A stretch of 36,852 nucleotides of DNA from assembly GCA_017936615.1 (NCBI GenBank), contig JAGBFF010000089.1, positions 1 through 36,852 on the forward strand, read 5' to 3'. Made by a program: the position numbers and the translations under genes. The DNA is from Clostridia bacterium (lineage in GTDB: Bacteria; Bacillota; Clostridia; Oscillospirales; Acutalibacteraceae). This document shows, one piece after another, positions 33,546 through 36,852 of this stretch (its first letter is position 1; every line of letters starts with the position of its first letter). The notes beneath the pieces are model-generated. The model saw nothing but the letters and a program-made list of their open reading frames with translations, made no database searches and was not told the origin of the DNA.

Positions 33546-34712
33546 TTACTCACTAGCTGCACCGGGCTGTTTCCACGAGAATATGCGTTGCGGCTCGGGA
33601 AAGGGCCGTTGATAGAACTTGCCGCTGATCGGTTCGCCCCACATCCGATGCCGAATGAGATTGACCAGCATTTGAACATCTTCAATCGCGTGTTCATGAT
33701 ACCCTCTGCGGAAATACCAATACAGGTTCTGCGGCACCCCCAAGAAATCATACACTTCCTGCGCCGCAACCGTTGTCATCCACGACCCAACCGGATTTGC
33801 CGGAATATCGCTGGCCGCCTCCGACACGAACAACAGCCTAGGCGCGATCATTGCTTTAAGATAATGAGAATCAAAAGGAAGTTCTGCTTCTCGTCCCGCA
33901 TACTCGCCCAACTGCGGCCCAAACCAATAGCCCGCATCATAGCGATACAGCTTGGCAAGATCCTCGCTTTCCACTTCTTCGCCGTCCTCTGTGATCGCCT
34001 TCATTTTCATCCGATAACAACCACACCCGCCGGCACAGGTCGCATTAGGATTCACAATGACGGCTCGCTCGTCCAACGCGCCGGCAAGAATGGCTGTTTT
34101 ACCTCCGCGCGAGTGCCCCGTGAAAGCAACACAGCCGTTGTCCACCGTACCCAATCGTTCAAGAGCATCCACACAGCGCGAGTAGCCCCACGCCCACGCA
34201 CCTAAAGCGCCGAATGTGTACTGCGGATAGGCTTGATACAATGGCCCGTTGCCGCGCCCTTGTCCCCGAATATCATCCGCCAGTTCCGTGCGTGCAAACA
34301 TAACCAGCATAATCCCGGCATCCGTAAATGTACGGATGAATTCTCGGTCATACACGTACCGGAAACACAGATCACCATCCACCACAGCCGGATAAGGCCC
34401 GTCGTGCGGCGGCGTAAAGGTATACATGAGAAACGACACGGGGTGTGCATAGGTGCCCGTCGTAATACGATAGGAGGAGATGTAGAAATCTATACCCAAC
34501 CGCTCACAAATAGGATGCACCGTAAGAAACTCGGGCGGCGGCGGCTGTGTGCCGTATTGCAGTTCAATCGCGGTCGTATATAATTCCCTGCGCCGTGAGT
34601 CCCACTCCGTCGCATCACATATACGGTGTCCGTCGTTCATCATGAACGGGTCGGGCAGCTCGCCCAGCACTGAAATCTCGGTAATGCGAATCAAATTCTC
34701 ATCAAAATCCAC
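33546..34712 (-). CDS. CE15-like esterase (glucuronoyl esterase-type alpha/beta hydrolase)
   Basis: 388 residues with the CE15-type nucleophile motif GHSRGGK (S201), upstream GELPDPF and WDSRRREL typical of glucuronoyl esterases, and a later HEHAI near the C-terminus for the catalytic His. CE15 enzymes cleave ester bonds between glucuronoyl side chains of xylan and lignin; a related acetyl or methyl esterase activity is possible. No signal peptide is visible, so it may act on imported oligosaccharides. A start at 34778 would lie inside the isomerase gene; GTG at 34712 follows its TAG and a GGAG 5 bases away, and is preferred. Confidence 0.78.
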   Translation of the reverse strand: MDFDENLIRITEISVLGELPDPFMMNDGHRICDATEWDSRRRELYTTAIELQYGTQPPPPEFLTVHPICERLGIDFYISSYRITTGTYAHPVSFLMYTFTPPHDGPYPAVVDGDLCFRYVYDREFIRTFTDAGIMLVMFARTELADDIRGQGRGNGPLYQAYPQYTFGALGAWAWGYSRCVDALERLGTVDNGCVAFTGHSRGGKTAILAGALDERAVIVNPNATCAGGCGCYRMKMKAITEDGEEVESEDLAKLYRYDAGYWFGPQLGEYAGREAELPFDSHYLKAMIAPRLLFVSEAASDIPANPVGSWMTTVAAQEVYDFLGVPQNLYWYFRRGYHEHAIEDVQMLVNLIRHRMWGEPISGKFYQRPFPEPQRIFSWKQPGAASE

Positions 34713-34722
34713 CGTGTCTCCA

Positions 34723-35496
34723 CTACTCAAACAAGGGGAACAGGGTGCTGAATTCTCGCATTTCGGCTTCGAAGTCATGCTGTACAGCTCCTTCCAACGT
34801 CACTCGTCCTGTATAATGGATCGCGTCCAACGCTTCTATCAAGCGCTTTATCTCGTCGATATCACCCAAACCGGGCACACGCCGATCCAGAGCTGAAATG
34901 TGGATATGCTTTAAATACGCTCCGGCCTTTTCCATCACCGAAAACGGCTCACCCTCCTGATAAGAATGAAAAAAATCCATCAGGCACCCCACGCGCGGAT
35001 GATCTGTCGCGCGACAGATGTTCAGTGCTTCTTCAAAGGTGGTGATGAAATTGGTGGCTTTCCCAAACAGCGGCTCCACCACGATATCCACGTCATTTTT
35101 CTCCGCGATCTCGCCATAGCGTTTCAGCATCGCCACAAATTTTTGTGTTGCAGTTTCGTAACTCATTCCCTCCAGAATCATGCGGGATGCGCCGCTGCCG
35201 ATCACGATATATTTCGCACCCAATCGTTTGGGACGCCCCAAGCTACTCTTCAAATACTCGTCCAACTCGTCCAAACCGCTCTCCAGCAAACTCATAGGCG
35301 GATCGGCGAAACAGTTTGTCCCTTCCGCACGCAAGCCCGTTTCCGTAACGGCATCCGCCAACGCCTGAAACTCAGGCTCCGACATCTCACGGAGCAAACG
35401 AAAGTGCGCCTCAAAAAAATGATACCCGTATTTTGCGAGTATTCTAACCTCGTCCGGTGTGCTTGTACACGCACCGATGCGTCGTTTCACGTCCAT
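34723..35496 (-). CDS. Sugar phosphate isomerase/epimerase-type TIM-barrel protein
   Basis: 257 residues of the xylose-isomerase-like (AP endonuclease 2) TIM barrel. Likely metal ligands are the Glu in VVEPLFG, Asp and His in CLMDFFHSY, His in HIHIS and Glu in VTLEGA. It is predicted to isomerise or epimerise a sugar or keto-sugar acid; substrate unknown. The ATG at 35496 gives MDVKRRIGACTST and has a G-rich site upstream; earlier in-frame ATGs lie close to the predicted start of transcription. First gene of the carbohydrate operon. Confidence 0.85.
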   Translation of the reverse strand: MDVKRRIGACTSTPDEVRILAKYGYHFFEAHFRLLREMSEPEFQALADAVTETGLRAEGTNCFADPPMSLLESGLDELDEYLKSSLGRPKRLGAKYIVIGSGASRMILEGMSYETATQKFVAMLKRYGEIAEKNDVDIVVEPLFGKATNFITTFEEALNICRATDHPRVGCLMDFFHSYQEGEPFSVMEKAGAYLKHIHISALDRRVPGLGDIDEIKRLIEALDAIHYTGRVTLEGAVQHDFEAEMREFSTLFPLFE

Positions 35497-35533
35497 ACCG
35501 ATTACCCCCCTTTTCAAGCAGTATATCATAACG

Positions 35534-35597
35534 AAATGCATTTAATATTGCATTTTTGAAAATAACTATTGCAAATTCTTTCATATAACACTATACT
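35534..35597. promoter_or_regulatory. Divergent control region of the carbohydrate operon and AraC gene
   Basis: Plus strand: TTGCAA (35569-35574), 17 bases, TATACT (35592-35597) form the AraC-gene promoter. TATTGCA occurs twice as a direct repeat (35546-35552 and 35567-35573), exactly 21 bases apart, the spacing of AraC-type half-sites on one helix face. An inverted repeat AAATGCA/TGCATTT (35534-35540, 35549-35555) covers the region in front of the minus-strand operon. The second half-site overlaps the plus-strand -35, which suits autorepression. Confidence 0.6.
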
Positions 35598-35615
35598 AGC
35601 GGTGAGGTGATCGGT

Positions 35616-36470
35616 ATGGCCTTATGGGTTCGTCAGTTCGGTGATGTTTGTTGCCGTTATACGCTGGAAAGCACACCGCAAAGCACATGCGTTATGCACA
35701 CGCACGACGTACTGGAGATCTATTATTTTATCTCGGGCGATTGCACCTATCTCATTGAGGGTACCGCCTACGCGTTGCGGCCGGGCGATATTATTTTCAA
35801 GCGTCCTTTAGAAGCGCATAAGCTCGTTGTCAATTCCTCTGAGGTTCCGTACGAGCGTATTGGTATTACCCTTCCTATCGACCGCTTTCGCGGCTTGGAA
35901 ACCAACGATATTTTTGAAGCCATGATGCGCCGCCCCCTCGGAACCGGAAACCGCTTTACCGCTGAGGATTTCGGTCACACGCGATGTGAGGATATGATGC
36001 GGGAGATCGCACGGCGTGGCGAGACAATGAGCCACGCCGAGTTTCTCAGCCATATTTTTCTGATCGCCACCGAGGCGGATCGTGTACTGCGGCAAAAAGG
36101 TAACGCACCTCATAAAGAGCAACGCGCCTCTACCGTCGCCACCCGATTGATCGATTACACCAACGAACATCTCTACAGCGAGTTCTCCCTGACAGACTTG
36201 TGTCAGCAATTTTTCCTGAGTTACTCACAGATCAACCGTATATTCAAACAGCATACCGGCTCTACCGCATGCCGCTATATCACCACCAAGCGTCTGCTCA
36301 CCGCCCGTGATCGCATCCGCCACGGTGCCACTCCGGCAGAGGCCTGTTATTCGTGCGGTTACAATGATTACTCCACGTTTTATCGGGCATATGTCCAGCA
36401 GTTTGGTCATGCGCCCAAAGCGGATCAAGGCGTTCCGACATCCTCTTCCGAACTGCTCAAGACAGAATAA
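35616..36470 (+). CDS. AraC-family transcriptional regulator
   Basis: 284 residues with an N-terminal cupin (MHTHDVLEIYYFISGDCTYLIEG and LRPGDIIFKRPLEAHKL, about 30-75) and a C-terminal pair of helix-turn-helix motifs (LTDLCQQFFLSYSQINRIFKQHTGST, CGYNDYSTFYRAYVQQFGHAP). Likely controls the divergent isomerase/esterase/oxidoreductase operon in response to a sugar. The ATG at 35616 has GGTGAGG 8 bases upstream; the GTG at 35607 overlaps that site. Ligand unknown. Confidence 0.9.
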   Translation: MALWVRQFGDVCCRYTLESTPQSTCVMHTHDVLEIYYFISGDCTYLIEGTAYALRPGDIIFKRPLEAHKLVVNSSEVPYERIGITLPIDRFRGLETNDIFEAMMRRPLGTGNRFTAEDFGHTRCEDMMREIARRGETMSHAEFLSHIFLIATEADRVLRQKGNAPHKEQRASTVATRLIDYTNEHLYSEFSLTDLCQQFFLSYSQINRIFKQHTGSTACRYITTKRLLTARDRIRHGATPAEACYSCGYNDYSTFYRAYVQQFGHAPKADQGVPTSSSELLKTE

Positions 36471-36488
36471 TCACTTAAAACCAAAAGA

Positions 36489-36520
36489 AGAACCGCCCCA
36501 CCGATCGGTGGGGCGGTTCT
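36489..36520. terminator. Bidirectional terminator between the AraC gene and nifJ
   Basis: AGAACCGCCCCACC (36489-36502) pairs with GGTGGGGCGGTTCT (36507-36520) around GATC, with T-runs on both strands. Confidence 0.94.
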
Positions 36521-36542
36521 GTTTTGCTTGTGAGAGCGAGAC

Positions 36543-36852
36543 TTACTCGTTGTAGAGAGCCTGCAGCTTCTGCAGATGCTCGTAACGCTTCATCGCCGTG
36601 GCTTCCGCCTCGGTGAACAGCGCCTCGGCACGCTCGGGGAAGGAGCGGGTCAGCGACGCATAACGAGCCTCGTTCATGATAAAGTCACGGTAGCTCGTGG
36701 TCGGCGCCTTGCTGTCGATGACGAACTTCTTCTCGGCAGCCGGGTTGAAGCGGAACATATTCCAGTAGCCGCAATCCACAGCCTTCTTCATCTCGGCCTG
36801 GCAGTTGACCATACCACCCTTGATGCTGTGCATCTCGCAGGGGGCGTAGCCG
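36543..36852 (-). CDS. nifJ: Pyruvate:ferredoxin (flavodoxin) oxidoreductase, C-terminal end
   Basis: The last ~102 residues of PFOR, which converts pyruvate to acetyl-CoA and reduced ferredoxin in anaerobes. The segment YAPCEMHSIKGGMVNCQAEMK, NMFRFNP, DSKAPTTSYRDFIMNEARY and the trailing helices match the C-terminus of single-chain PFOR. The N-terminal part is beyond the window edge, so integrity cannot be judged. It supports an anaerobic fermentative lifestyle. Confidence 0.95.
   Translation of the reverse strand, partial: GYAPCEMHSIKGGMVNCQAEMKKAVDCGYWNMFRFNPAAEKKFVIDSKAPTTSYRDFIMNEARYASLTRSFPERAEALFTEAEATAMKRYEHLQKLQALYNE

Noticed and set aside
1-36852. CRISPR arrays, insertion sequences, prophage genes, tRNA or rRNA genes
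   Set aside because: I found no regular repeat-spacer pattern, transposase, integrase or tRNA-like fold anywhere in the window.

Overview
The window reads as chromosomal DNA of a Gram-positive anaerobe of the class Clostridia, probably an Oscillospirales/Ruminococcaceae-type gut bacterium. I infer this from the S10 ribosomal-protein operon order, the C-terminus of a pyruvate:ferredoxin oxidoreductase, a class B sortase, a tandem glycine riboswitch driving an AGCS symporter, strong GGAGG ribosome binding sites and sigma-A-type promoters with 17-base spacers. No species can be named from the sequence alone. There is no sign of phage, transposon, CRISPR array, tRNA or rRNA.

Layout. 1-4517: S10 operon on the minus strand (rpsJ-rplC-rplD-rplW-rplB-rpsS-rplV-rpsC, the last cut by the window edge) behind a strong promoter and a 364-base structured leader. 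4518-8383: an AraC regulator divergent from a creatininase-like amidohydrolase and a large GH67/GH20-like protein. 8417-16651: one tightly overlapping minus-strand operon aroF-tyrA-aroB-aroA-aroC-pheA-aroE::aroK-aroQ. It carries a complete shikimate pathway plus the chorismate-to-Phe and chorismate-to-Tyr branch enzymes, and it is headed by a newly recognised Phe/Tyr leader peptide and an intrinsic terminator that together form a textbook attenuator. 16660-23607: minus-strand operon of cysteine desulfurase, class B sortase, ThiI and a giant fusion of CinA, a membrane segment, a catalytically dead sortase, a Thr-rich linker and a SpoIID domain. 23752-24723: rplM-rpsI. 24853-25677: radC. 25690-27541: AGCS symporter under a tandem glycine riboswitch. 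27550-29395: ABC exporter half-transporter. 29397-32357: two small polytopic membrane proteins and a membrane-anchored M20 peptidase. 32360-36520: a carbohydrate cassette (sugar phosphate isomerase-like, CE15-like esterase, Gfo/Idh/MocA oxidoreductase) divergent from a second AraC regulator. 36543-36852: the 3' end of nifJ.

How the parts work together. The aro operon makes chorismate, phenylalanine and tyrosine precursors, and its leader peptide senses exactly the two charged tRNAs (Phe and Tyr, no Trp) that report on its products. The cysteine desulfurase and ThiI form a sulfur relay for tRNA 4-thiouridine (and possibly thiamine). They share an operon with two paralogous sortase-fold proteins, one with an intact His-Cys-Arg triad and one with His and Cys lost and embedded in the CinA-SpoIID fusion. 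The CE15-like cassette and its AraC regulator look like a plant-polysaccharide (glucuronoyl-linked) utilisation locus. The two strongest leads are the Phe/Tyr attenuator (16446-16592) and the CinA-pseudosortase-SpoIID fusion (16660-20118).
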